From Parachlamydiales bacterium (lineage in GTDB: Bacteria; Chlamydiota; Chlamydiia; Chlamydiales; JAEYWL01), in assembly GCA_020054065.1 (NCBI GenBank), contig JAGVLX010000088.1:1-32730 (forward strand): a DNA stretch of 32,730 bases. Direction: 5' to 3'. The notes beneath the pieces are model-generated. The model saw nothing but the letters and a program-made list of their open reading frames with translations, was not told the DNA's origin and did no database searches. This document shows, piece after piece, positions 9,612 through 17,991 of the stretch (positions are counted from its first letter, which is position 1; the number at the start of each line of letters is the position of its first letter). Position numbers and translations under genes: made by a program.

Positions 9612-10840
9612 AAAAAGAAGATCAACTGTTGCAAAACTTACGGCAGCTGCGCTTATTTCTGCTGCTCAGCGGATGTTTAAACATTTTGTTATTGGCGGGC
9701 GCCTTTTACTGGCTGTTTAAAGACCGTCCTCCGGTGCCCTACGTTCAACTTAAGCCCGCTGAAGTGGCGCAAACTCCCTTGGCGGACGAACGTTCAAATA
9801 GCGAAGTGTTGAACGCCCTCAAAGCAATGCCCCTTGAACAGCTGTTAGCGAAACTAAACGATCCACAGTTGGTTGAAAATGGGTATGCGCAACGGGACTT
9901 GGCGCTGGCTGTTTTGGTTTCGTTCCACCACTTTGACCTGCAGCGTGCGCTTGGCGGACCCTTGCCAAAACCGCGTTTGTCCAGCGTAGGAAACGGGTTG
10001 GTGGTGACAATCTACCCGGGGCTTACCGAAGAACAATACCGGGCGATTCAACAATTTGTGAATACCGAACGGTGGCCTTTTTCGGCGCAAGGGCTGTTTA
10101 GCCTGGCGCAAAATCCGCTGCGCCATCATGACCTCACCCTTCAAGAGACGTTTTACCATACGCCTGAATTCCTCACGGTAGAAATGTTGTTCAAACGGGG
10201 AGATGTGCCTGTGGAAAAAAATGAACTCTTCGAGTTGGTTTCGGAAGGGGATTGGAACATGCTGACCGAATTTGCTGCCAAACAGCAGGCCTCGCAAGAT
10301 TTGAGTGCTCCCATGCGGCAAAAATTTTTGCTAGATTATTTGCACAAAGGTTCCCGCACAGCGGCGTTGCTGCTGCTGAAGACCGAACATGAGTTTGCGG
10401 TCAAAAAATTGGATGATCAAACGGTTGCGGAACTTCTCAGACTGCTGCCGGAAAAATCGGATGTGGCCGAACAGTATGCTAAAGAGATTTTAGCCAGCCC
10501 ACGCGGGGATGCGGTCGTACAGCTTTCCTCTAAAGTAGCGGGCGTTGAAGTCGAACCCAAGAAAAAACCGGAAGATGTGCTGAAGCCTCCGGCCGCTCAA
10601 AGCAAAGTGTTTGAAAAATCGCTGCCGAAACAAATCGTTAAGTTTTCGCCTCAGCCTAAAACGCAGACGGCTAAACCAGCCGCCAGACCGCAAGCGCATT
10701 TAGTGCAGGAAGGGGATTCATTATGGAAAATTTCCAAGCGTTATAATGTCAGCCTGGAAGAGTTGCGCCGTTTAAATAAGCTCAATTCGGATGTGTTGAA
10801 GTTGGGCATGTTGATCAAACTGCCGCCCGAAAAGAAGTAA
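9608..10840 (+). CDS. Membrane-anchored LysM-domain protein
   Basis: It has an N-terminal membrane segment at about residues 15-37 after a short charged head. A largely helical periplasmic region follows, then a Pro/Lys/Ala-rich linker (about 310-360). One LysM domain sits at the extreme C-terminus (about 364-407, with [22 protein letters not shown]). LysM binds N-acetylglucosamine polymers, so the domain likely contacts the thin septal peptidoglycan of chlamydiae. It overlaps pckG by 4 bp and holds the place of the unnamed gene after pckA in C. trachomatis (CT711 by memory). Proximity to mreB is compatible with a division or envelope role, but that is inference. The middle region shows no domain that I recognise. 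Confidence 0.82.
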   Translation: MKKEDQLLQNLRQLRLFLLLSGCLNILLLAGAFYWLFKDRPPVPYVQLKPAEVAQTPLADERSNSEVLNALKAMPLEQLLAKLNDPQLVENGYAQRDLALAVLVSFHHFDLQRALGGPLPKPRLSSVGNGLVVTIYPGLTEEQYRAIQQFVNTERWPFSAQGLFSLAQNPLRHHDLTLQETFYHTPEFLTVEMLFKRGDVPVEKNELFELVSEGDWNMLTEFAAKQQASQDLSAPMRQKFLLDYLHKGSRTAALLLLKTEHEFAVKKLDDQTVAELLRLLPEKSDVAEQYAKEILASPRGDAVVQLSSKVAGVEVEPKKKPEDVLKPPAAQSKVFEKSLPKQIVKFSPQPKTQTAKPAARPQAHLVQEGDSLWKISKRYNVSLEELRRLNKLNSDVLKLGMLIKLPPEKK

Positions 10841-10923
10841 CAGGACAAACCGGACATTTTGGAAACTCCATTGTCCTGGATGTCCTGTGCGTCGTGTATG
10901 TCCTGTTTGTCCTGGTCCTGGTG
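10841..10923. repeat. Nonamer-periodic inverted repeat, locus 5 (LysM/U-box convergent spacer)
   Basis: It starts at the base after the LysM gene stop. The right side has units GTCCTGGAT, GTCCTGTGC, GTCGTGTAT, GTCCTGTTT in exact 9-nt phase from 10873, then GTCCTG and GTCCTGGTG. The left arm holds only two units; 10841-10856 pairs with 10899-10914 with one mismatch, leaving the other units unpaired in the loop. It is a partly eroded copy of the type at 7687 and 29569, and sits between convergent genes, 4 bp from the U-box stop. Confidence 0.82.
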
Positions 10924-10926
10924 TTT

Positions 10927-11790
10927 TTATTTCAGCTTATTCACTTGATCCAAAACCTTGGCGCGCTCTACGTTAAATTTTTCAAGGTTTTCGGCCACCT
11001 CTTCCAAAGCGAAATTATTCGGCATAAAGTCAGGATGGGTCAAAACTTTACCTGATTTTGGAGATGTGTTTTTCTTTTGAACAACCAGCCATTCTTTCGC
11101 TTTAGCTTCACTATAAGTCAATCCATCCGATAAAACGGTTCCCTTCTTTAAAGGCTCAAGAGTTATAGGACATTCTGGCAAAAGCTCTTCGATTTTAATG
11201 CCGGATACAAAATTGGCTAACAGTTCAAGCTTCTTCTGCAATAACGCATTTTGGGCGCGCAATTGTTCCACTTCGGTGGGGGAGGCGGCTGCTGGAGAAG
11301 ATACCGACGGCACTGGCATGCCAGGTAAGGCAGCTAGCCGATCGCTCGGAAGCCCTGGCTTCTCTTCCTTCACAGGAAGCGCTGTGCTTTGAGTCAAGTT
11401 CACTTTTTCGGCTGTTGCTGCAAATGGCTTCAATTGGGCCGCAGGAATTCCGGCGGGCTTGATTTCACTCACCTCTTTTTCCGGAAGTTTGTAATCAGGA
11501 AGTTTGAACCCTGCCGGACGCAGGCGTTGTCCAATAAGGATCATTTCGAAATGCTGCTTCGTTTCATTTAAGATCCCGCGGATATGTTTCAGCTTCAGCT
11601 CATATTTCGCTTTAAGCTCGGGATTCTGACTGATCTCTTGCGAAAGCAAAGCAAAACGATGCTCCTGGACGAGTCGGCTGGCTTCATCCAAGTTAAAGTT
11701 GTTCTGGGCGCTCTTAAGCACTTGACCCGCATACAGCTTATCAGCATCCGTTCTTAGCGTGTGAAGCTGGGTGTTATAGTCAATTTGCAT
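10927..11790 (-). CDS. U-box domain protein, putative secreted E3 ubiquitin ligase
   Basis: The C-terminal 65 residues (about 205-269) read as a U-box: CPITLEPL, then LSDGLTYSEAKAKEWL, SPKSGKVL and PNNFALEEV. This matches the usual pattern CPI-x-DPV, DGxTYER, IxxWL, SP-x-T and NxxL. The U-box is a RING-like fold without zinc that recruits E2 enzymes. Bacteria lack ubiquitin, so the target is probably the eukaryotic host. The N-terminal 95 residues are helical and unrecognised, followed by a Pro/Ala-rich linker and a short coiled coil (about 172-200). The chosen ATG has AGGAG 5 nt upstream (11796-11800); an in-frame ATG at 11823 has no such site. No Sec signal is seen, which suits type III secretion. 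Product 287 aa. Confidence 0.78.
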   Translation of the reverse strand: MQIDYNTQLHTLRTDADKLYAGQVLKSAQNNFNLDEASRLVQEHRFALLSQEISQNPELKAKYELKLKHIRGILNETKQHFEMILIGQRLRPAGFKLPDYKLPEKEVSEIKPAGIPAAQLKPFAATAEKVNLTQSTALPVKEEKPGLPSDRLAALPGMPVPSVSSPAAASPTEVEQLRAQNALLQKKLELLANFVSGIKIEELLPECPITLEPLKKGTVLSDGLTYSEAKAKEWLVVQKKNTSPKSGKVLTHPDFMPNNFALEEVAENLEKFNVERAKVLDQVNKLK

Positions 11791-11837
11791 GGATTCTCCT
11801 ATTGTTTGATTATTTTGAATCAATTTTAGAGAAAATT

Positions 11838-11865
11838 TTTATATCTTCAATAAATCGCCGGTAAA
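11838..11865 (-). promoter_or_regulatory. Candidate promoter of the U-box gene
   Basis: On the minus strand TTTACC (11860-11865) and TATAAA (11838-11843) are separated by 16 nt, about 40 nt upstream of the ribosome-binding site. It lies in a spacer (11791-12030) of very high A+T content between divergent genes. The same spacer holds a plus-strand TATAAT at 11972-11977 with no clear -35 for the paralogue operon. The A+T richness makes chance matches likely. Confidence 0.3.
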
Positions 11866-12030
11866 GATCATATAAATTATCAAATATTTTATTTAAAATA
11901 TTATATATCAGTAAGTTTTGTTCTTTAAACTATCCTTATAACAACTTTAATAATCGTTAATTTTTCAAATTTATAATAATGTAAATATAAAAATATTATA
12001 TAATAAATATAAGGTTATTTAGGATTTAAG

Positions 12031-13173
12031 ATGGGTAGTAATAATGACATTACCATAACGGCATTAACGGCTGTCGTTCCGCTCTGGGATCAGGGCATGA
12101 AGGAATCTTTTGAGTCGTTAAAAAGCATTTCGGCCATTAAAGAAGGGCGAAAATATTACTTCTACCCGAAGGATTCGAAATTCTATGAATCAGGCGGACT
12201 GGCTGCGAAAGTGGCCCGTAACGTCGAGTATTATTCGGGTTTGAAGACTCTGCATCTTGACTATGCATCTTCTACCGTTGAAAAAGCAGTCAGAACCACC
12301 TATGGCCAAAGCTATCGCGATGAGGTCGCAGGATTTCTTAAAATTGCTCGCGATGTGGATGGGCACGTCAGGCAATTCTTTCGAGTTCTCGAGCGGAAGG
12401 ATATCGACATCATCACCTGTTATAAAATCATCGAAGAAGTGATTAAGACCGCTGGGAGAGTTGCTGAAGCGGAAACGGGCTTATTGATGTTCAGCTACAA
12501 CTATAGACATGATCCAGACAAGCAAAAAGATATTGATGCGGGGATCGATGAATTCCACCAAATCATTTACACCGATATGAATGCGGTCATGGAACAAGCC
12601 AAAGAAAAAATCGTCAACATTCTTATCAACCGATTGAACAAAGCGATTCCCCAGTCACGAATCGAGTCGATCACGATAAAACTTTCAAGCGATGATTGGA
12701 AAGCGGGACCTTTTCGGGAGACAGATAAATTCGATGACATCGACAAACAAATCATCGCAAATGGGATCGTCAAATCGCTGATTCAAATTCGGAAGTGGGA
12801 TGCAGTTTATCGTGAAATCGGCGATTTAACAGAAACCGAGGTATACGTCGACGCATTTCATGAGATGACCCAATGCATGGGGAACTTCGTTAACAGAACC
12901 CAGCAACTGATCGATCGCAAGCAGTTATCGGTTTTGGAAATCGAGCATTTGCTTAATGAGCTAGAGCCGTTGCGCGAGATGTTGAAAAATTTTCGGATTA
13001 AAATGGGCGAAGTAGCGCTCCAAAACATCACGATCCCTTCCCTTCAGGGTGCGCATTTGCTTGCCGCTTGCGCAAAGATAGCGTCCGCGTTAGATCAAAA
13101 GCTCGATGCCTTAAATCCACAACTCATGGAAGCGTATTACCATCACCTGCCTCCCGAAACTAACGAAGCATAA
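12031..13173 (+). CDS. Putative effector, kinase-less paralogue of the island trio
   Basis: 380 residues with no catalytic family that I recognise. Residues about 19-66 share a module with the next two genes: SFESLKSIS..I.EGRKYYFYP, then GGLAAKVARNV. The rest is predicted mostly helical. The sequence has no signal peptide and no membrane segment, so a cytosolic or type III-secreted product is likely. ATG is preceded by AGGA 6 nt upstream (12021-12024). It is the first gene of an operon with the two kinase-bearing paralogues (14-bp gap). Function unknown; the shared module and the neighbouring U-box gene suggest a role at the host interface, which is inference. Confidence 0.75.
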   Translation: MGSNNDITITALTAVVPLWDQGMKESFESLKSISAIKEGRKYYFYPKDSKFYESGGLAAKVARNVEYYSGLKTLHLDYASSTVEKAVRTTYGQSYRDEVAGFLKIARDVDGHVRQFFRVLERKDIDIITCYKIIEEVIKTAGRVAEAETGLLMFSYNYRHDPDKQKDIDAGIDEFHQIIYTDMNAVMEQAKEKIVNILINRLNKAIPQSRIESITIKLSSDDWKAGPFRETDKFDDIDKQIIANGIVKSLIQIRKWDAVYREIGDLTETEVYVDAFHEMTQCMGNFVNRTQQLIDRKQLSVLEIEHLLNELEPLREMLKNFRIKMGEVALQNITIPSLQGAHLLAACAKIASALDQKLDALNPQLMEAYYHHLPPETNEA

Positions 13174-13187
13174 AATGAGGTTCAGTT

Positions 13188-15020
13188 ATGATGCCAGCTA
13201 TGGAACCCGAAGAACCCTCCCGGGCCTTTGCAGCTTGGGAAGGTAAGTTAGAAATAAGCTTAAAATCGCTTGAATCACTTTCCAACATTCAAGATGGCAG
13301 AACTTATTATTACTATCCTGCCGACCATCAATTGCACGCCTATGGCGGCCGGGCAGCCAATGCTGCTGCAAATGTTTCCAACTACCTGTCTTGGGGATTG
13401 TCCGGGGTTTCTCAAGTGTACTATGGATCTGATTTTGCCGAAACGATGAAAGGAGTCCATGAGATCGCAGTGGACGTTAATAATTGCTTGGAGGAAGTCA
13501 CACAGTTCAGCGAAGATTTAGCGCAGAACTCAGATTTGACGGGTGATTTATCCGAATTACGCAAACTAATCAGAGACCTAGAATCGTTAAAAAAACTTAA
13601 TATTTTAGCGCGAGAAAGTCTTAATCGGCTTCGTGGCTCTCAGGAGCTTATTCAAAACGAATTTGAAGCTTTTGATGCTAACAATGCAAAAATAGATCAA
13701 GTGCTGCCTGATTTAAAAGATTGGCTTGCAGCATTAGAGCTCCGGGCCATGCGAGAAGGGCATGAATTGCCGCCACTCACTCAGGAAGCTAAAACCCTCC
13801 CGTTAAGTTCAGAGCTTCCGTTCCCTGGTGCCCACGCTAAGTCAATGAAGGCTGCCGACCGAGTGCGGGAGGCTCAAGAAAAGATTCGCGAACTTAAAAA
13901 AGACTATTTCGAAAAAACTTTCCAAGAACAGTTGGACATCGATCGGCTTTGTGATCAACTGGAGGAGCAAATTACAGACGCTAAAAAATTAGATCAGGTT
14001 GCAAAAGCACAAACAGCTTTTAATGAAACGTATCAAGATAAGTTGGAACGGACTAAAAAATACGTTGATTCTCATAAAAATGAATGGATCGAACAAGCAA
14101 GGGGCTCAGCACAAGGCTACATTCGTGTTCACCCAAAGGATGCAGAGAAAGGCCAGTTACCTTTTGGAGTCGTGGTCACAAAAGACGGTGAAATCTTTAT
14201 AAACTACCACATCGGAATAGGTTCAAATCCTGGTGCGTTTAAAAAAGATGCACGGGCAGCGCTTTCAAAGCCCGAGAGGGAGATGGCCAAACTATCTCTT
14301 CCGCTAAAATCAGAACAAGATAGATCAGTAGCGAGTCAGGAAATTGAGATGCTGAGGCGTGTTAAAGGTTTTCCGCACGTCATCCAGCTTTTATTGGATA
14401 TGGAGTACAAAGGAAAATCGGATAAGAAGGTCATTCTTTATATTCAATATTGTGCTGGTGGGGTTTTTGATCCTTTCGATCCATCTCTTTCTGATAAGCA
14501 AAAAAAACGAATTTTTGTTGATCTCTTAGAGGGCCTGACCCATTTGCATAGGGCTGGAATTGTTCATCGCGATCTTAAGCCCAATAATATTTTACTCGAT
14601 GGAGATAAACGCGGTGTGATCAGCGATTTTGGTTTTGCCAAAAAAGCGGGTGAAAAAGGTGGTGTCTCTGGAACACCCTATTTCATGGATCTAGCTTCGC
14701 TTAAACTCGCGATGGAAAATGCTAAGCGCGTTGATGACATATTTATGGAATATATCCCTGCAATTGATATGTGGTCGATAGGTTGTATCGGATATCAGAT
14801 TGTTACAGGTAAATATCCTCCTTGGTTTACTGCCCAAAACCTATTTCAATTAAGAACAGCACTAGAAAATTCTGAAAAATTATTTCCTGAACCAGATCCT
14901 AACAAAGATCCTTGGCTGCATGGTTGCTGGAGAATGTTGCAAAAAGATCCAGCGAAGAGGTTAACAGCTGAAGAAGCATTTTCTCTTTTTCAAAATCTTC
15001 TGCAGCAGGAAAAATCATAA
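13188..15020 (+). CDS. Ser/Thr protein kinase with a new N-terminal module
   Basis: The C-terminal kinase domain (about 335-605) has a glycine-rich loop near 343-351 (GIGSNPGAF), Lys368 in EMAKL, and alphaC Glu385. The catalytic loop HRDLKPNN is at 460-467 and DFG at 480-482, followed by DMWSIGC for subdomain IX. All catalytic residues are present, so it should be active. The APE motif after the activation loop is degenerate (GTPYFMDLA). The N-terminal module (about 17-65) is shared with both neighbours. A conserved stretch just before the kinase (from about 283: DKLERTKKYVDSHKNE, then GYIRVHPKD) is shared only with the next gene. A helical region lies between. The start ATG has GAGG 7 nt upstream; a second ATG follows immediately. 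Substrate unknown. Confidence 0.85.
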   Translation: MMPAMEPEEPSRAFAAWEGKLEISLKSLESLSNIQDGRTYYYYPADHQLHAYGGRAANAAANVSNYLSWGLSGVSQVYYGSDFAETMKGVHEIAVDVNNCLEEVTQFSEDLAQNSDLTGDLSELRKLIRDLESLKKLNILARESLNRLRGSQELIQNEFEAFDANNAKIDQVLPDLKDWLAALELRAMREGHELPPLTQEAKTLPLSSELPFPGAHAKSMKAADRVREAQEKIRELKKDYFEKTFQEQLDIDRLCDQLEEQITDAKKLDQVAKAQTAFNETYQDKLERTKKYVDSHKNEWIEQARGSAQGYIRVHPKDAEKGQLPFGVVVTKDGEIFINYHIGIGSNPGAFKKDARAALSKPEREMAKLSLPLKSEQDRSVASQEIEMLRRVKGFPHVIQLLLDMEYKGKSDKKVILYIQYCAGGVFDPFDPSLSDKQKKRIFVDLLEGLTHLHRAGIVHRDLKPNNILLDGDKRGVISDFGFAKKAGEKGGVSGTPYFMDLASLKLAMENAKRVDDIFMEYIPAIDMWSIGCIGYQIVTGKYPPWFTAQNLFQLRTALENSEKLFPEPDPNKDPWLHGCWRMLQKDPAKRLTAEEAFSLFQNLLQQEKS

Positions 15021-15040
15021 GATCATAGGGAGGCCAGTTT

Positions 15041-16762
15041 ATGATCCCAGAAAAAACTCCTGAAGACATTTCAATGAAATTGGCTCATTGGAAAAGCTGC
15101 TTAGAAGGAAATATAGAGTCGCTGCAATCTGTGGGTAACATTGAATATGGTAAAACCTACTATTACTATAAGCCCAATCATAAAATATATTCACAAGAAA
15201 GTGGGCATGCAGCGAATACCGCTGCGTCAGTAGAACAAACTGTGGGGCTTAGGGGTTATCTATCTTGGGCAGCATCGGCTGTTTATAATGCTTATTATGG
15301 GAAAGGAAATGATACAGCCTCAGTTGTAGAAGGTGCGCAAGAAATTAACACCGATATAACTGCCCGCCTTACAGAGTTGTCAAATATGGCTGATGAAATC
15401 AGTGAATCGTGTATTCAAAGTCGTGATCTGACACCCATTGACAATATGATTAAAGATCTTCGAAGGTTACTTGAGGTTAATCGCTCTGCTTATTTTGGGA
15501 TTAGCATGCAAAATGGTAATCCAGAACAGGAGCGTATCGCTATAGAAAAAAATGCAGCTAACACGCTATCCATAACGAAGCTAATTGAAACCTTTGATAA
15601 GGCAAAGGAAATCGTGAATGAAAAGATTAAAGAAGCTGATTATGAACAACTCGATAAGCTCAAAAGTCACAAGACAGCTTCTTCTGAAATAGATAAAAGT
15701 AACATCATTTTCGATGAAGCAGCCGCTGCTGAACCATTTGAAAGCACAAGCGAGCCATTCAAACCCGCTGAAACGTTTGAAGATAAATTAAATCGGACAA
15801 AACGATTTATTGATGCCCATAAAAATGAAATGATTAAAGAAGCGAAGGATTCCAAAGAGGGATACATTCGCATTCATCCCAAAGATTATGCGACAAGAGG
15901 GTTAAAGGAGCATGATCTCCCATTCGGATTATTAATCACTTCCGAGGGAAAAATTTATATTCATTATCACACTGAAATCGGGGGGCGGTCAGGACAATTT
16001 AAAATCGGGAAACGTGCTCAGTCTTCAGAACAAAATGAAATAGCAAAATTAGTTATCCCCTATAACCAAAAATTAAGTAATGAGTTAATTAATAAAGAAA
16101 TTCATATTTTGAAAATGGTTAAAGGGTTACCTCATATCGTACAGCTTTATACAAATGTGGAGTACAAAGATAAGGCCATCCTATACATACAATATTGTGC
16201 AGGTGGCCAGTTAGATTTAAGTGATCCTCAGTTAACTCTCGATCAAAAGAAGCAAATATTTTTAGATATCGTAGAGGGCGTGATGTATCTTCACAAACTG
16301 AATATTGTTCATGGAGATTTAAAACCTGATAATATTCTGTTAGATGAGAATAAGCGAGGCGTGATTAGCGACTTAGGAACTGCTGAGCAAGTGGGTAAAA
16401 TAAGTGATCTGGGAGGGACCCCTTACTACCAAGATATAGCACATGTGATTGCATTCTATCAGGTCTATGTTAAGAAAGAATGGGTAACAATGGTATCAAG
16501 ACCTGAAAAAGATATTTATGCATTAGGATGCATTCTCTACGAGATTCTTAATGGGCAGCTACCTCCTTGGTGTATAGGGGCAGATAAATTGGAAGATCTT
16601 ATTACGAATATGTATCGCATCGATTTCCCTGAGCCAAATGCTTTAACAAACCCTTGGATGCATATGTGTTGGAGAATGCTTCAACAAATCCCTGAGCAAC
16701 GTCCTACGGCCGAAGAGGTTCTTACTTATCTCTCACCGGTGTTCAAACAAGAAAATGGCTAG
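15041..16762 (+). CDS. Ser/Thr protein kinase paralogue with HGD/DLG variants
   Basis: 573 residues with the same plan as the preceding gene: shared N-terminal module (W17 to about residue 64, with ESLQSVGNI and GKTYYYY), variable helical region, pre-kinase module (DKLNRTKRFIDAHKNE, GYIRIHPKD), and kinase domain. The catalytic loop is HGDLKPDN (His424, Asp426), so the Arg before the catalytic Asp is Gly. DFG reads DLG (Asp444). The catalytic Asp, metal Asp and the Lys in AKLVIP remain, so activity is plausible; non-RD kinases are usually not controlled by activation-loop phosphorylation. GGGAGG stands 7 nt before the ATG. By eye it is more A+T-rich than its neighbours. Its stop codon overlaps the convergent yidD stop by a few bases. 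Confidence 0.83.
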   Translation: MIPEKTPEDISMKLAHWKSCLEGNIESLQSVGNIEYGKTYYYYKPNHKIYSQESGHAANTAASVEQTVGLRGYLSWAASAVYNAYYGKGNDTASVVEGAQEINTDITARLTELSNMADEISESCIQSRDLTPIDNMIKDLRRLLEVNRSAYFGISMQNGNPEQERIAIEKNAANTLSITKLIETFDKAKEIVNEKIKEADYEQLDKLKSHKTASSEIDKSNIIFDEAAAAEPFESTSEPFKPAETFEDKLNRTKRFIDAHKNEMIKEAKDSKEGYIRIHPKDYATRGLKEHDLPFGLLITSEGKIYIHYHTEIGGRSGQFKIGKRAQSSEQNEIAKLVIPYNQKLSNELINKEIHILKMVKGLPHIVQLYTNVEYKDKAILYIQYCAGGQLDLSDPQLTLDQKKQIFLDIVEGVMYLHKLNIVHGDLKPDNILLDENKRGVISDLGTAEQVGKISDLGGTPYYQDIAHVIAFYQVYVKKEWVTMVSRPEKDIYALGCILYEILNGQLPPWCIGADKLEDLITNMYRIDFPEPNALTNPWMHMCWRMLQQIPEQRPTAEEVLTYLSPVFKQENG

Positions 16763-16968
16763 GGCACAGGATCATGTCCACCGCTGCAGAAGGGGTGGCA
16801 TCTTCCAATTCTTTTCAGTGTAAGCCATGTGCCATACAAAAAGCCATGTTTTGTAAAGGCTTCTTTCGAATAATCGGAACAAGAAGGAAAAAATCGACAA
16901 TTCGTTCCAAGCATTGGCCGGATGGTCCATTGATAGATCGTTACAAGCGCAATCCCCATCCACTTCAT
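16759..16968 (-). CDS. yidD: YidD, membrane protein insertion efficiency factor
   Basis: Small membrane-associated protein that assists YidC-dependent insertion of inner-membrane proteins. The full family signature is visible: an N-terminal hydrophobic segment with YQWTIRPMLG, then CRFFPSCSDYS, then RCHPFCSGGHDPVP at the C-terminus. I chose the ATG at 16966-16968, 2 nt after the stop of the upstream DUF155 gene, giving 69 residues and a typical MKWMGIAL start. A GTG four codons earlier is possible but would overlap the upstream gene. It is last in a minus-strand group with recO and DUF155. Confidence 0.92.
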   Translation of the reverse strand: MKWMGIALVTIYQWTIRPMLGTNCRFFPSCSDYSKEAFTKHGFLYGTWLTLKRIGRCHPFCSGGHDPVP

Positions 16969-16970
16969 GG

Positions 16971-17762
16971 CTAGATCCACTGGAATACGTCGCGCAGCAA
17001 GGTCAGCGCGATTTCAATGAAGATCAAACCGATAATCGTCCACTCCAGCCGGCTGGAATGTTGATGATTTAACTCATTCCCCAACATTTCAAATAGTTCA
17101 TGCACCACGTCCAAACGCTGGTTCAGAATTTCCACGCGAGAAACAATATCCAAGTAGTTGGCGACCATTTTGTAGAGGGGCTCCAATTCGGGATATTCCC
17201 AGAAAAATTCCGGCGTGTCCAACACGTCAAAATGCAGGTTGACTGAGTTCCGTTCGATAAACAGCTCGCCCATCTTTTTACGGATTTCGCGCCGCGATAA
17301 CGGAACACGTCCCCATTTTGCCAAGTCTTCCGGGATGTGCTTGGTGCTATTGAACGTTTTTTGGATGGCCGCCTCAAAGGCGGCAAGCTTGACCGACTGG
17401 GCCAACCCATGCGATAGCGCTAGCAAGGTCATCACATCGCGGCTATGCAGGATAATCTCATCCTTGCTAATTTTCGGCGCCTCGCCAAGTGTGTAAGAAA
17501 AGGTATCCACTTCCTGACTGTCTAAGGCTTGCTGTTCATAGGGGCGCACTTCGCTAAGGAATTTCTCTTCATCCTCTTTCGACAGTCCCCAACAAACCGT
17601 GCTTCCATAAGGGAAATAAAAAATATCTCCGGTCCCGAATTGGGTCGGAGCTTCCACATGGATCACATTACGGTTAAGGGATGTCTTAAATCGCTCGCGC
17701 AAGCTATCATAGAGCGGAAGGATATGGTAAGACGCTGCTGTACAGCAGGATAAACAACGCAT
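16971..17762 (-). CDS. DUF155 (RMD1/YagE/RMND1) family protein
   Basis: Conserved family of unknown biochemical role; mitochondrial relatives (RMD1, RMND1) support organelle translation. Seen here: an early GDIFYFPYGSTVCWGL stretch, a central helical region, and the hallmark C-terminus with RVEILNQRLDVVHELFEML. It ends in one membrane helix (LEWTIIGLIFIEIALTLL). Length 263. I chose the ATG at 17760-17762 because family members typically begin near MRC; a GTG ten codons upstream is also open but lacks a ribosome-binding site. yidD follows at once, and tRNA-Leu and recO lie upstream on the same strand. Confidence 0.85.
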   Translation of the reverse strand: MRCLSCCTAASYHILPLYDSLRERFKTSLNRNVIHVEAPTQFGTGDIFYFPYGSTVCWGLSKEDEEKFLSEVRPYEQQALDSQEVDTFSYTLGEAPKISKDEIILHSRDVMTLLALSHGLAQSVKLAAFEAAIQKTFNSTKHIPEDLAKWGRVPLSRREIRKKMGELFIERNSVNLHFDVLDTPEFFWEYPELEPLYKMVANYLDIVSRVEILNQRLDVVHELFEMLGNELNHQHSSRLEWTIIGLIFIEIALTLLRDVFQWI

Positions 17763-17855
17763 AGTCTCAAGGGTTAAACGCTCATGATACACGAAAGGGA
17801 GGATCTTGGCAAACTAAGTATGGAAATCTTGAAAATCAATGACTTAGGAGTGAAT

Positions 17856-17939
17856 TGCGAAAGGGGGGACTTGAACCCCCACGAGTTTTACCTCACTACC
17901 ACCTCAAAGTAGCGCGTATACCAATTCCGCCACTTTCGC
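17856..17939 (-). tRNA. tRNA-Leu (GAG)
   Basis: 84-nt class II tRNA with a long variable arm. The acceptor GCGAAAG pairs with CTTTCGC, discriminator A. The anticodon stem CTACT/GGTAG encloses TTGAGGT, so the anticodon is GAG. The D-arm has GGCGGAATTGG and the T-loop TTCAAGT. CCA is not encoded. It lies between recO and the DUF155 gene in the same direction. Confidence 0.94.
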
Positions 17940-17991
17940 GTACCTAACTGCAACTACTATAGCAACCCAGGGATATGAATGCAAATCGAAA

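Noticed and set aside
11790..11823. Longer start of the U-box gene at 11823
   Set aside because: It has no ribosome-binding site, while AGGAG is correctly spaced before the ATG at 11790.
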